Under the pieces are notes generated by a model. It was not told the DNA's origin, did not search any database, and was given only the letters and a program-made list of their open reading frames with translations. The position numbers were made by a program, and so were the translations under genes. Shown piece after piece: positions 1-8,135 of a DNA stretch of 64,000 nt (positions are counted from its first letter, which is position 1; every line of letters begins with the position of its first letter). The stretch spans positions 192,966 to 256,965 of the forward strand of contig NZ_LPNO01000002.1 of assembly GCF_001952855.1 (NCBI RefSeq), written 5' to 3'. This stretch comes from Pseudomonas sp. ATCC PTA-122608. GTDB taxonomy: Bacteria; Pseudomonadota; Gammaproteobacteria; Pseudomonadales; Pseudomonadaceae.

Positions 1-79
1 TGCTCCCGCTGGAGTGCGCAGCGCTCCCGGTTTTTTAGGGCCGCTTCGCGACCCAGCGGGAGCAAGCTCCCTCGCCACA
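1..79. repeat. REP element (cut by window start)
   Basis: This is the right part of a paired REP element ending in the arm AGCAAGCTCCCTCGCCACA. The same arms occur in inverted orientation at 21719-21812 and 37195-37288, so its missing left arm lies outside the window. The 148 bp between it and the response regulator start hold no gene and presumably carry that operon's promoter, which I could not pinpoint. Confidence 0.8.
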
Positions 80-227
80 ATGGGGTTGCGTGCTTTTTTG
101 CCATTGCGATGTGTGAAGGTTAGGCCCCGGCTGGTCGCGGAATCCTCACGCAGAGTTAAACAATTCGTGATAACTACACTGTTGCAAAACCCGCACAATG
201 CGCGAATCACGAGAAAAGGTTTTGCCA

Positions 228-938
228 ATGGATCAGCCCAAACGTGTCCTGGTGGTCGAGGACGATGCGCACATTGCCGATTTGATCTGCCTGCACCTGC
301 GGGACGAGCAGTTCGAGGTGGTGCACAGCGCCGACGGTAACGAGGCCGTGCAACTGCTGGAGCAAGGCGGTTGGGATGCGTTGATCCTCGACCTGATGCT
401 GCCCGGTGTCGACGGCCTGGAGATCTGCCGCCGCGCCCGTGCCATGACGCGCTACACGCCGATCATCATCACCAGCGCCCGCTCCAGTGAATTGCACCGC
501 ATCCTTGGCCTGGAGCTGGGGGCCGACGACTACCTGTCCAAACCGTTCTCGATGCCCGAACTGGTGGCACGGGTCAAAGCCTTGCTGCGCCGGGTAGATG
601 CCATGGCCCGCAACCTCAAGATGGACGCCGGCAGCCTCGACCTCGGCCAGTTGTTCATCAACCCCCTGACCCGCGAAGCCACCCTGCAAAGCCAGCGCCT
701 GGACCTCACGCCACGGGAGTTCGACCTGCTGTATTTCTTCGCGCGCCAGCCGGGCAAAGTGTTCTCGCGCATGGACCTGCTCAATGCCGTGTGGGGCTAC
801 AGCCACGAGGGCTACGAACACACGGTCAACACCCATATCAACCGCCTGCGGGCCAAGGTCGAGACCGACCCGGCCAACCCGGCGCGCATCCTCACGGTGT
901 GGGGCCGTGGCTACAAGTTCGCCGAGCAAGCGTCATGA
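228..938 (+). CDS. OmpR/PhoB-family response regulator
   Basis: Predicted 236-residue cytoplasmic DNA-binding response regulator. The receiver domain (about 6-118) shows the acidic pair D12-D13, phospho-acceptor D55 in LILDLMLPG, T82/S83 and K105 in SKPF. A winged-helix effector domain follows (about 136-232, ending in GRGYKF). I start it at ATG 228, beginning MDQPKRVLVVEDD, because an upstream in-frame ATG at 198 would add ten residues that do not fit the receiver fold. Its stop overlaps the start of the sensor kinase by 4 bp (ATGA), so the two are translationally coupled. The regulon is not evident from the neighbours. Family assignment is secure; the signal is unknown. Confidence 0.93.
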   Translation: MDQPKRVLVVEDDAHIADLICLHLRDEQFEVVHSADGNEAVQLLEQGGWDALILDLMLPGVDGLEICRRARAMTRYTPIIITSARSSELHRILGLELGADDYLSKPFSMPELVARVKALLRRVDAMARNLKMDAGSLDLGQLFINPLTREATLQSQRLDLTPREFDLLYFFARQPGKVFSRMDLLNAVWGYSHEGYEHTVNTHINRLRAKVETDPANPARILTVWGRGYKFAEQAS

Positions 939-2392
939 AACTGACCCTCACACAGCGCCTGTCGCTGGTGTTTGCGTTGTTGCTGCTGATTTGCAGCGGC
1001 ACCTCGGCCTGGTTGCAAGTGCGCTCCAACCACATGCACGAACTGGAGGTGGTACAAGGCCTGTCCCGCGACCTAGCGGCACACATCGCCCGCGACACCC
1101 AATTGATGGACGCCGACGGCCTCAAGCCCGATGCAGTGCGCAACCTGTTCAGCCAGTTGATGCTGGTGAACCCGAGTGTCGAGGTGTACCTGCTGGACAT
1201 CAATGGCCGAGTGGTGGGCAATGCCGCGCCCAGCGGGCACTTGCGCCGTGACCAGGTGAACCTGGAACCGATCCGCCGATTCCTCAGCGGCGCCCGGTTG
1301 CCGATCGTGGGCGATGACCCGCGCAGCGTCGACGGGCTCAAGGTCTTCAGCGCCGCGCCGCTCAAGGTCAATGGCCAGCAAACCGGCTACCTGTACGTGG
1401 TGCTGCTGGGCGAGGCCCACGACCTGTTCGACGCCCAGGACGCCACCAGCGTGGCCCTGAATATCGCGCTGTGGTCCATCGCCCTGGTAGCGCTCCTGTG
1501 TCTGCTGGCCGGGTTGACCGCCTTCGCCTGGATCACCCGGCCCCTGCGCCTGCTGACCGAGAAAGTCGGCCAGTTCGACATCAACGGCGCGCCAAAAGTC
1601 GAGCAGCCCGTGGCCACTGCCCCGTCGAGCCAGGACGAAATTGCCGTGCTCGACCAGGCCTTCAACCAGATGGAAAACCGCCTTGGCGAACAATGGCGCG
1701 CCCTCACCCACCAGGACCAGGAACGTCGCGAGATGGTCGCCAACATCTCCCACGACCTGCGCACACCGCTGGCTTCGCTGCATGGCTACCTGGAAACCCT
1801 GTCGCTGAAAGATGCGAGCCTGAGCCCGGAAGACCGCCGACGTTACCTGGGCATTGCACTGGACCAGAGCCGTAAAGTTGGCGGCCTGGCGCAATCGCTG
1901 CTGGAACTGGTGCGCCTGGAGCACGGGTTTGTGCAGCCGGTGATCGAAGGGTTTTCCCTGCCGGATTTGGTGCAAGACATCTTTCAGAAATTCGAACTGA
2001 CGGCTGAGGCGCGCGGCATCACCTTGAGTGCCAGCTTGCCACCGCAGGTACCGACGGTGTTTGCGGATCTGGGGTTGATTGAGCGGGTGCTGACCAACCT
2101 GCTGGATAACGCGTTGCGGCATACGCCGGTTAAGGGGGATATCGAAGTGACACTAATTCCCAAAGGAGACGGTGTTGAAGTCACCATCAGCGACAGCGGG
2201 CCGGGGATTGATGCGGAATTGCGCGAAGGTTTGTTTTTGCGGGCATTTACAATTGGTGGTGCCCGCCGTGATGGCGGGCTAGGGCTGCGGATTGTGCATC
2301 GGATATTACAGTTGCACGGACGCGACATTCGGTTGGTGGATGTGGCTGGGCGTGGGGCGACGTTTAGGTTTTCTCTTTCACGCCAAAGTTAA
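935..2392 (+). CDS. Membrane sensor histidine kinase
   Basis: Predicted 485-residue inner-membrane kinase, partner of the response regulator just upstream. A hydrophobic segment at about 9-31 and another at about 178-200 bracket a periplasmic sensor region of about 145 residues. A HAMP-like linker follows. The dimerisation box has the phosphorylated histidine H273 in NISHDLRTPL, then the N box NLLDNAL (about 388-394), the DSGPG motif and the GGLGLRIV G2 box. The periplasmic domain has no motif I recognise, so the ligand is unknown. The start at 935 lies inside the preceding stop (ATGA). A strong hairpin follows immediately after the stop, so the operon ends here. Confidence 0.92.
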   Translation: MKLTLTQRLSLVFALLLLICSGTSAWLQVRSNHMHELEVVQGLSRDLAAHIARDTQLMDADGLKPDAVRNLFSQLMLVNPSVEVYLLDINGRVVGNAAPSGHLRRDQVNLEPIRRFLSGARLPIVGDDPRSVDGLKVFSAAPLKVNGQQTGYLYVVLLGEAHDLFDAQDATSVALNIALWSIALVALLCLLAGLTAFAWITRPLRLLTEKVGQFDINGAPKVEQPVATAPSSQDEIAVLDQAFNQMENRLGEQWRALTHQDQERREMVANISHDLRTPLASLHGYLETLSLKDASLSPEDRRRYLGIALDQSRKVGGLAQSLLELVRLEHGFVQPVIEGFSLPDLVQDIFQKFELTAEARGITLSASLPPQVPTVFADLGLIERVLTNLLDNALRHTPVKGDIEVTLIPKGDGVEVTISDSGPGIDAELREGLFLRAFTIGGARRDGGLGLRIVHRILQLHGRDIRLVDVAGRGATFRFSLSRQS

Positions 2393-2416
2393 AGCGGCCT
2401 GGACCAGGCCGCTTTT
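2391..2416. terminator. Bidirectional-looking intrinsic terminator
   Basis: AAAGCGGCCT, a five-base loop and AGGCCGCTTTT form a GC-rich stem with an A-run on one side and a T-run on the other. It begins at the stop of the sensor kinase and lies just beyond the 3' end of the minus-strand Ig-like gene (stop at 2425), so it can serve both converging genes. Confidence 0.85.
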
Positions 2417-2424
2417 CACTTACG

Positions 2425-4431
2425 TCACAAAGGAGTTAAACACCATGCGGGTAAATATTGATCTCGAGCCATACCGAAATAAAACTGACCTCTGTGCAGG
2501 AACGCAAAGTGCTCAGGCAACCAGCCAATAGAGCATAACCAATAAAAGTGCTCTCGAAACGGAAGTGGCTGATAAACGCGTCCAACATCATAGCCAACCG
2601 TATAAAAAATAGCATCATATATGGAAGTCCCTCCTATTGATTCCATCCATTCGATCGACTCGGGGGCGGTCATCAGTGTTTCATTAATATTTAAACGCCA
2701 TACGTTACTCACCTCCACCGAGTACGTTAGTTCAGCCGCATTACTATCACTTACCGTCACAATAACCGACCCATTTCTATTACCCGTTACTTTTCCTGTC
2801 ACGGAGTCGACAGACGCAATAAAAGTATCGCTTGATGAATACTGATAAGGCGGCACTCCCCCGCTGGCAGTACGTGTTCGTGTGTTGTTAATAGAGTCCT
2901 CCCCTGTTTTCGGCCAATCAGGCACTTTCAGCGAGAAACCATTCAAGTGCATTTGCGTTTGCTCGATGACCAACTCAGTCCCTGCCACCTGCACTTCCAG
3001 ACGCAGCGACTCCTGGGGGAGTTCATTTGGCCTGGTGAGGACGTAATACACCTGTGTGAGGTAGCCATCAAACCGCCGTAGCTCAGCGGTGTACACCGTG
3101 AAGAGCATATCCCCGTCGCCAGTGGGCGGGATATCGTTGACCTGGCGCCCCAACCGATGTTCGATCGTTCCATCAGGCCCGCCCGCCAGAAACACCACTT
3201 CAAGCAACGCCTCGTCCGGCCAGCTTTCCTGAAACGGAAAACGCACAGTAGCTTCCGCCAAGTACGGGTCGAGTTGCTCGTCAATGGCTTCATCAATCGT
3301 GGGCGCCGGCCATTTGACAGACTCCCCCTTAACCTCCAAGTGCAAATTATCCGAACGCTTGTCCGGCACCCCTGCGCCTTGCAGCAGGTAGTGCACAACA
3401 ACCGTTCCCTGGGCAATGGCCGCGACCAGCGCATGGGGAATATCGAAATCATAGGTCCGGTTGGAACCTGCCACGATCGTGATGCTGGGGGTATGTGGAA
3501 CCGAGACGCCATCACGGTCTGTACCGGCCCAGATCAGGGTTAGCACGCTATAAGCAGAGGCGTTGGCGCGGCCCACATGGGTTGAAATGATGACGTCCCG
3601 ACCTCCCAGTTGCTCCAGGTCGATCTCCCGTTCAGTAACGGGAAACTTAACCCAGGGAGGGTCAAGCCGGTCACTGTCGGCATGCACATCCACCCATTGC
3701 GCCGCCGACCAGCGCGCCCATTCGTCCGGGTAGTTTCCGGTAGGCCCCATGACTTGGAAGGCCACAGGTAGCACATCGCTGTTGCCGGCGAGGGCAATGG
3801 TTGTAGGGTCAACAATGATCCGAATGTCGTTGCCTACTTCGTCTGGCTGAACCCAACGCGTAATGATCTGGGAGCCCCAGGCAAGCGTGATGCGGTCGTA
3901 GGCCGCCATGTTCTCCCAATACCGGAAAGTAGCAATAACGCCTTGCGTGGCACGTGTTTCGTCAATCCCGTCCAGCAGCACATCGGGTGGCAGTTCAAAT
4001 ACCAGCCCCTGATGGCCCGGCACCTTATCGTCAGGATCGCGCCCACCGGGGCGTTGCAGGTTCACCCGAACCCGCAACGGCAAGGTCTCGGAAAGATTGC
4101 CGCCGTCACGGATCACCCTGGCGAACACAGGGTCGGCCCAGAACTCTTGAATACGGTCCTGGGTGACGGTAAACGGGATGCGTGTCAGCCCAGCGTCCCC
4201 CTCCCCCAGAAAATTGAACGCTGCTGGCTGGGTGAGACTGCCCCAGAAAAGCTGAAAGAAGGTGCCTGGTGGCGTGGCATCAGGACGGTCGATATACACC
4301 ACCAACGGATGTTCGACGTGCCGCAAGCCGATACCGCAATCGGCGTTGTCCGCATCACCGGGAATGGGTGGCTGACTCAGCGAAATCTCAACGGGGGGTA
4401 ACAGGTTGGTGGTTACGCCGGACTGGGGCAT
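2425..4431 (-). CDS. Uncharacterised Ig-like/BIG_2 domain protein
   Basis: Predicted 668-residue protein of unknown function, built from several beta-rich modules of about 100 residues. One module has a core like ITLAWGSQIITR that recurs in the divergent neighbour as LHLNWGQTRIT, so the two are related. Near residue 550 there is a bacterial Ig-like (BIG_2) stretch: SGGVPPYQYSS, then SVDSVTGKVTGNRNG. I start it at ATG 4431 (MPQSGV), which has GAGG nine bases upstream. No signal peptide or membrane segment is seen, so export would need another route. The last 170 or so codons are clearly more A+T-rich than the rest. The final 65 residues are aromatic-rich with several cysteines and resemble nothing I know. 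Confidence 0.7.
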   Translation of the reverse strand: MPQSGVTTNLLPPVEISLSQPPIPGDADNADCGIGLRHVEHPLVVYIDRPDATPPGTFFQLFWGSLTQPAAFNFLGEGDAGLTRIPFTVTQDRIQEFWADPVFARVIRDGGNLSETLPLRVRVNLQRPGGRDPDDKVPGHQGLVFELPPDVLLDGIDETRATQGVIATFRYWENMAAYDRITLAWGSQIITRWVQPDEVGNDIRIIVDPTTIALAGNSDVLPVAFQVMGPTGNYPDEWARWSAAQWVDVHADSDRLDPPWVKFPVTEREIDLEQLGGRDVIISTHVGRANASAYSVLTLIWAGTDRDGVSVPHTPSITIVAGSNRTYDFDIPHALVAAIAQGTVVVHYLLQGAGVPDKRSDNLHLEVKGESVKWPAPTIDEAIDEQLDPYLAEATVRFPFQESWPDEALLEVVFLAGGPDGTIEHRLGRQVNDIPPTGDGDMLFTVYTAELRRFDGYLTQVYYVLTRPNELPQESLRLEVQVAGTELVIEQTQMHLNGFSLKVPDWPKTGEDSINNTRTRTASGGVPPYQYSSSDTFIASVDSVTGKVTGNRNGSVIVTVSDSNAAELTYSVEVSNVWRLNINETLMTAPESIEWMESIGGTSIYDAIFYTVGYDVGRVYQPLPFREHFYWLCSIGWLPEHFAFLHRGQFYFGMARDQYLPAWCLTPL

Positions 4432-4492
4432 GGCAAAGGTCCTCGATGGAGCACTCGGTATGGTGACTCCAAGCAAATACCCAAATGCAGCC

Positions 4493-4553
4493 TTTGCCTA
4501 CTGTCAGAATTAACAGGTGGCGTCGCTACCTGTTAATTCTGACAGTAGGCAAA
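4493..4553. repeat. 61-bp near-perfect palindrome
   Basis: Two perfect 26-bp arms (4493-4518 and 4528-4553) are inverted around nine bases. The pairing continues into the loop with one G-T, then G-C and C-G. It lies between the divergent Ig-like genes, 62 bp from one start codon and 82 bp from the other. There is no T-run, and both genes point away, so it is not an ordinary terminator. The arms contain TAACAGGT / ACCTGTTA. It may be an operator, a cruciform or a mobile-element relic; the sequence does not decide. Confidence 0.9.
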
Positions 4554-4634
4554 CCTGTGCTGCAGGTGTCTGATAACGCTCACGGACGCCACCGTATTCC
4601 GACGAAGCGCCAAGGCCCGATCAGGAGATACACC

Positions 4635-6101
4635 ATGCCCAGCAAAAGCACGACAGAGAACCCCAACGCTCTCAGCGAGAAGCAACCCAAGAACCTCGAC
4701 CGGCTGATTATTCCCGGTATGTCCCAAGGCGTCTCGGGTTACGACGGCGGGGTGCCCGCGTGGTTGCTGGCCAGTGGTCTGACAGTACAGGTCGATAAAA
4801 ACTGGGCGGCAGTTGAAGGCGACATCATTACTGTGGCCGATATCAGTGATCCATCGAACACCAAGCCCCTGGCGATCAAAAAACTGCAGCCCGGAGAGCA
4901 GGAACAGAACCGCTATTTCCTTACACTGCATAAAGCGGACCTGCCTGACGGCGACATACAATTGGGTTACGCGGTGTACTACGGCGGCGGCAAGGAATAC
5001 GACGTTTCCTCCCCACTGCATGTCTTGATCAAGACCGACATTCCCGCAGGGGACGACAGTGGCTTTCCTCCAGAAGGGCATCCTGCGCTCAAGTTCAGTT
5101 TGTCGACGTATGAAGTCTTTCCCCCGACCGCTCCCCTTGGTGTGACAGCGACCATTGAGCCTTATCCGAATATGCACGCAGACGATAAGCTCCATTTGAA
5201 TTGGGGCCAGACAAGGATCACCCAACAGGTCGCAGGCATAGGGCAACCCACAGAAATCACCGTCAGCCACGAGCAGATTATCGACGCCGGTGACGGCTAC
5301 GACTTGCTGGTGGATTTCTACGTCGTCGATGTGGTTGGCAACCGTTCGCATCGCCGGTCGAAGTACCTGAAAGTACTGGTAAGCCTCGATGAATCCACGC
5401 CCGACGGACCGGGCATCATTACCGATGACCCTGTCGGATATATCGACCTGGAACGGCTCGCGGGGACAGATCTGAAAACCGGGTTGTTCACGGATCGCAA
5501 TACCGGCTTGGTCGGCGATATGTACGACTTCACCTTCCGCGCGTACCCGCAGTTAGGTGGGGTGATTGTGTACCGCGCTTTCGAACCCGTCGTGCAGCGA
5601 GGGGTTCCGGTGAATATCTATGTTCCTTACGGCGTTGTACGTGCCGCTGCGGGCGGGAGGATAGAGACCCGGTTTATCTTGAGGAAACTGCAAGCGCCCT
5701 TTGAAGTGCCTTCGAAGAAAACTTCGGCCCAGGTGGTGGGTTCGATCGTACGCCTCGACGCTCCCTACTTCGAAAATTACCCTGACCATGTGATAGACCC
5801 GATTCCGGATTTTGCGGTGATGGTGGTGCCCTGGTACGAATGGCGTAGGCCGGACGATGAAATCACCATAATCGTGCGTTTCGTGAAATCTTCCAACGAC
5901 ACTATCGTCTTCGCCGAGCCCCGAGTGGTGGGTAGTTCGTGGCCCGCCGGCTCGCCCGTCAAGCGGCTCATCTACCGCAAGGATCTTGAGCAGTTCGCGG
6001 GCTACACCCCGGAGGTCTATTACGTGTACCGGGCCTCAGGTGTTCTGGCCAGTTCAGCAGACCTGAATGAGTCCTTGCGCCAAGTCGTGCGGATCGGCTG
6101 A
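4635..6101 (+). CDS. Uncharacterised Ig-like modular protein
   Basis: Predicted 488-residue beta-rich protein related to the divergent gene on the other strand. It carries repeated Ig-like modules (for example LHLNWGQTRIT with a following VDFYVVDVVGNRS strand pair at about 175-235). ATG 4635 is chosen because AGGAGA lies just upstream; the frame is open further upstream but would run through the palindrome. There is no signal peptide and no catalytic motif. The C-terminus ends five bases before the stop of the convergent AraC gene. Fluorescent pseudomonads often carry such proteins, but I know of no experimental role. Confidence 0.65.
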   Translation: MPSKSTTENPNALSEKQPKNLDRLIIPGMSQGVSGYDGGVPAWLLASGLTVQVDKNWAAVEGDIITVADISDPSNTKPLAIKKLQPGEQEQNRYFLTLHKADLPDGDIQLGYAVYYGGGKEYDVSSPLHVLIKTDIPAGDDSGFPPEGHPALKFSLSTYEVFPPTAPLGVTATIEPYPNMHADDKLHLNWGQTRITQQVAGIGQPTEITVSHEQIIDAGDGYDLLVDFYVVDVVGNRSHRRSKYLKVLVSLDESTPDGPGIITDDPVGYIDLERLAGTDLKTGLFTDRNTGLVGDMYDFTFRAYPQLGGVIVYRAFEPVVQRGVPVNIYVPYGVVRAAAGGRIETRFILRKLQAPFEVPSKKTSAQVVGSIVRLDAPYFENYPDHVIDPIPDFAVMVVPWYEWRRPDDEITIIVRFVKSSNDTIVFAEPRVVGSSWPAGSPVKRLIYRKDLEQFAGYTPEVYYVYRASGVLASSADLNESLRQVVRIG

Positions 6102-6106
6102 AGCAC

Positions 6107-7018
6107 TCATGTCGGATTCGTCCGCTCGCGATATTCCCGGGGAGAACAGGCCATCACACGCTTGAAAGCATTGCTGAAGGCGCTGTCTGACTGATAACCC
6201 AGGGACTGGCCGATCGTGGACACGCTGTTGTCGCTGGCCTTCAAGGCCTGCACTGCCAGGTGCATGCGCCATCGGGTCAGGTATTCCTGTGGCGCCAACC
6301 CCACCCGTTGTTTGAAGTGCAAGGCAAAGGTGGAGCGGGATTGGCTCGCAAGCCCGGCCATTTCACTCAACGTCCAGCGCCGGGCTGGTGCTGCGTGAAT
6401 TTCCCGCAGCACCGGCGCCAACCTTGGGTCGTTTAACGCTCCCAACCAGCCCGTGGTATGCGCGCCTATGGAAGATTGATAAAGCCGCAGGATCTGCACC
6501 AACATCATTTGCGCCAAATGCTCGGTCATCAGCGCCGCGCCCTGTAACGGACTCGCGTATTCCCTGGCCAGGCGGTCCAGGCACCAGCGCAATACCGCGG
6601 CCTGTTCGGAGTTGGCGCTCACCCGCAGCACCGGCGGCAGGCTATCCAGCAACAGTCGGGCGTCGTCCCCGTAGATAAATCGTCCGCCGATCAGGAACAG
6701 ATCCACCGTGGCACCCACCGTGGCGATGCCTCCCACCGCATCGGCATACACCTCACGTGCATCGAGCCCTTCAGGGGACAGATTGCTGGACAGCCTCCAC
6801 GGGCGTGCCTGGGTCAACAGGAAACAATCCCCCTCATACAAGCGTATCGGTACTGCCAGCCCTTCCACTTCCAGCCAGCAACTGCCCTCCACCACCGCGT
6901 TGAACTTGATGCCATCCGGCGCCGCAAAGTTGATGGCCCAGGTGCCTCCAGCCTTCAGGCCGGCGAAGGTCGAGCGATGGCTTTTTAACAGTGCCAGCAC
7001 ATCGGAAAGGGTATCCAT
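6107..7018 (-). CDS. AraC-family regulator with cupin sensor
   Basis: Predicted 303-residue regulator. The N-terminal half (about 5-185) is a cupin-type ligand domain of the AraC_binding_2/cupin_6 sort, including SCWLEVEG and YEGDCFLL. The C-terminal 100 residues hold two helix-turn-helix motifs, WTLSEMAGLASQSRSTFALHF and then VSTIGQSLGYQSDSAFSNAF, with the usual P-EY box near the end. I start it at ATG 7018 (MDTLSDVL) because longer in-frame starts overlap the divergent dehydrogenase. The 99-bp shared intergenic space suggests it controls the dehydrogenase, as AraC-type regulators of this class often control adjacent oxidoreductases. Confidence 0.88.
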   Translation of the reverse strand: MDTLSDVLALLKSHRSTFAGLKAGGTWAINFAAPDGIKFNAVVEGSCWLEVEGLAVPIRLYEGDCFLLTQARPWRLSSNLSPEGLDAREVYADAVGGIATVGATVDLFLIGGRFIYGDDARLLLDSLPPVLRVSANSEQAAVLRWCLDRLAREYASPLQGAALMTEHLAQMMLVQILRLYQSSIGAHTTGWLGALNDPRLAPVLREIHAAPARRWTLSEMAGLASQSRSTFALHFKQRVGLAPQEYLTRWRMHLAVQALKASDNSVSTIGQSLGYQSDSAFSNAFKRVMACSPREYRERTNPT

Positions 7019-7051
7019 AAAAAAGCTCCGGACGATCGCGACAGAAACACG

Positions 7052-7096
7052 GACTCTAGGGCATTCCGCGTCCGGGCTCCAGCGAGAGACTCTAGG
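7052..7096. promoter_or_regulatory. Direct repeat, candidate AraC sites
   Basis: GACTCTAGG occurs at 7052-7060 and again at 7088-7096, 36 bp apart and on the same strand, between the divergent AraC gene and the dehydrogenase. AraC proteins commonly bind direct repeats, so these are candidate half-sites. The spacing is longer than the usual two helical turns and nothing else supports the call. Confidence 0.3.
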
Positions 7097-7117
7097 CCTC
7101 CCATAAGGAGATCTTTC

Positions 7118-8077
7118 ATGGCTGACAAACAAACCCCAATTGGCAGCGGCTTCGATGCCGGCGCTACCGCCCAGCAAGCCTTGGCGGGCAGCGATTTGCG
7201 GGGCAAGACGGTGATTGTCACCGGTGGCTACTCCGGCATTGGCCTGGAAACAGTGCGCGTGTTGGTCGACGCGGGTGCGCAGGTGATCGTTCCCGCGCGG
7301 GATCCTGAAAAGGCCGAACGCAACCTCTCGGGCATCATCGGTGTTGAACACGCCAGCCTGGATTTACTCGACCCGATTTCCATCGACCGTTTTGCCGAAA
7401 ACTTCCTCGCCAGCGACCGGGCATTGAACCTTCTGATCAATAGCGCCGGAATCATGGCCACACCACTGCAACGGGATGCGCGAGGTCTCGAAGCGCAGTT
7501 CGCCACCAACCACCTGGGCCACTTCCAGCTAACCGCCCGGTTGTGGCCGGCGCTGCGTGAGGCTAATGGCGCACGCGTGGTTTCGGTATCGTCCCTCGGC
7601 CATCGTCTCAGCCCCGTGCATTTCGATGACCCGCAATTTGAACGCCGCCCCTATGACAAGTGGCTCGCTTACGGCCAATCAAAAACCGCCAATGCACTGT
7701 TCGCGGTAGCACTGGACCGACGAGGTAAAGCCGAGGGGGTGCGCGCATTTTCCGTGCACCCGGGAGAAATCCTCACCGACTTGATCCGTTACCTGAACAA
7801 GGACGACCTGGCATTCGTCGGCGCACTGGATGAGCACGGCAATATCCGCCGCGCCAGTCACTACAAGAGCCCCGAGCAAGGCGCCGCGACGTCGGTGTGG
7901 TGCGCTGTCAGCCCGCAACTGGAGGGCATGGGCGGACTCTACTGCGAAGATTGCGATGTGGCCGCTTGGTCGCAGGATGACACCAGCCGTAACGGCGTAT
8001 GGCCCTGGGCTGTCGACTCGGAGCAGGCCGAACGCTTATGGGCACTGAGTCAGCAGTTGTGCAATGTCACGTTGTAG
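7118..8077 (+). CDS. Short-chain dehydrogenase/reductase
   Basis: Predicted 319-residue soluble NAD(P)-dependent oxidoreductase of the SDR superfamily, closest in feel to the retinol-dehydrogenase/WWOX-like group. It shows the cofactor motif TGGYSGIG (35-42), INSAG in place of NNAG (about 107-111), the catalytic serine near 158 and the YxxxK pair Y185/K189 in YGQSK. An AAGGAG ribosome site precedes ATG 7118. It is divergent from the AraC gene and probably its target. A small hairpin separates it from the serine hydrolase downstream, so co-transcription is possible. The substrate is unknown. Confidence 0.9.
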   Translation: MADKQTPIGSGFDAGATAQQALAGSDLRGKTVIVTGGYSGIGLETVRVLVDAGAQVIVPARDPEKAERNLSGIIGVEHASLDLLDPISIDRFAENFLASDRALNLLINSAGIMATPLQRDARGLEAQFATNHLGHFQLTARLWPALREANGARVVSVSSLGHRLSPVHFDDPQFERRPYDKWLAYGQSKTANALFAVALDRRGKAEGVRAFSVHPGEILTDLIRYLNKDDLAFVGALDEHGNIRRASHYKSPEQGAATSVWCAVSPQLEGMGGLYCEDCDVAAWSQDDTSRNGVWPWAVDSEQAERLWALSQQLCNVTL

Positions 8078-8099
8078 TCCGGGACCCCAGCGTTCATAT

Positions 8100-8120
8100 T
8101 TGGCAGTCATGCACTGCCAA
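8100..8120. other. Small perfect hairpin between two genes
   Basis: TTGGCAGT and ACTGCCAA are inverted around CATGC, 22 bp after the dehydrogenase stop and 15 bp before the hydrolase start. It has no T-run, so it is a weak terminator or processing site at best. Confidence 0.4.
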
Positions 8121-8135
8121 TGAGCGACCTGAACC

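Noticed and set aside
4493..4553. Intrinsic terminator or integron attC site
   Set aside because: No T-run and both flanking genes diverge; the arms lack the conserved attC core boxes.
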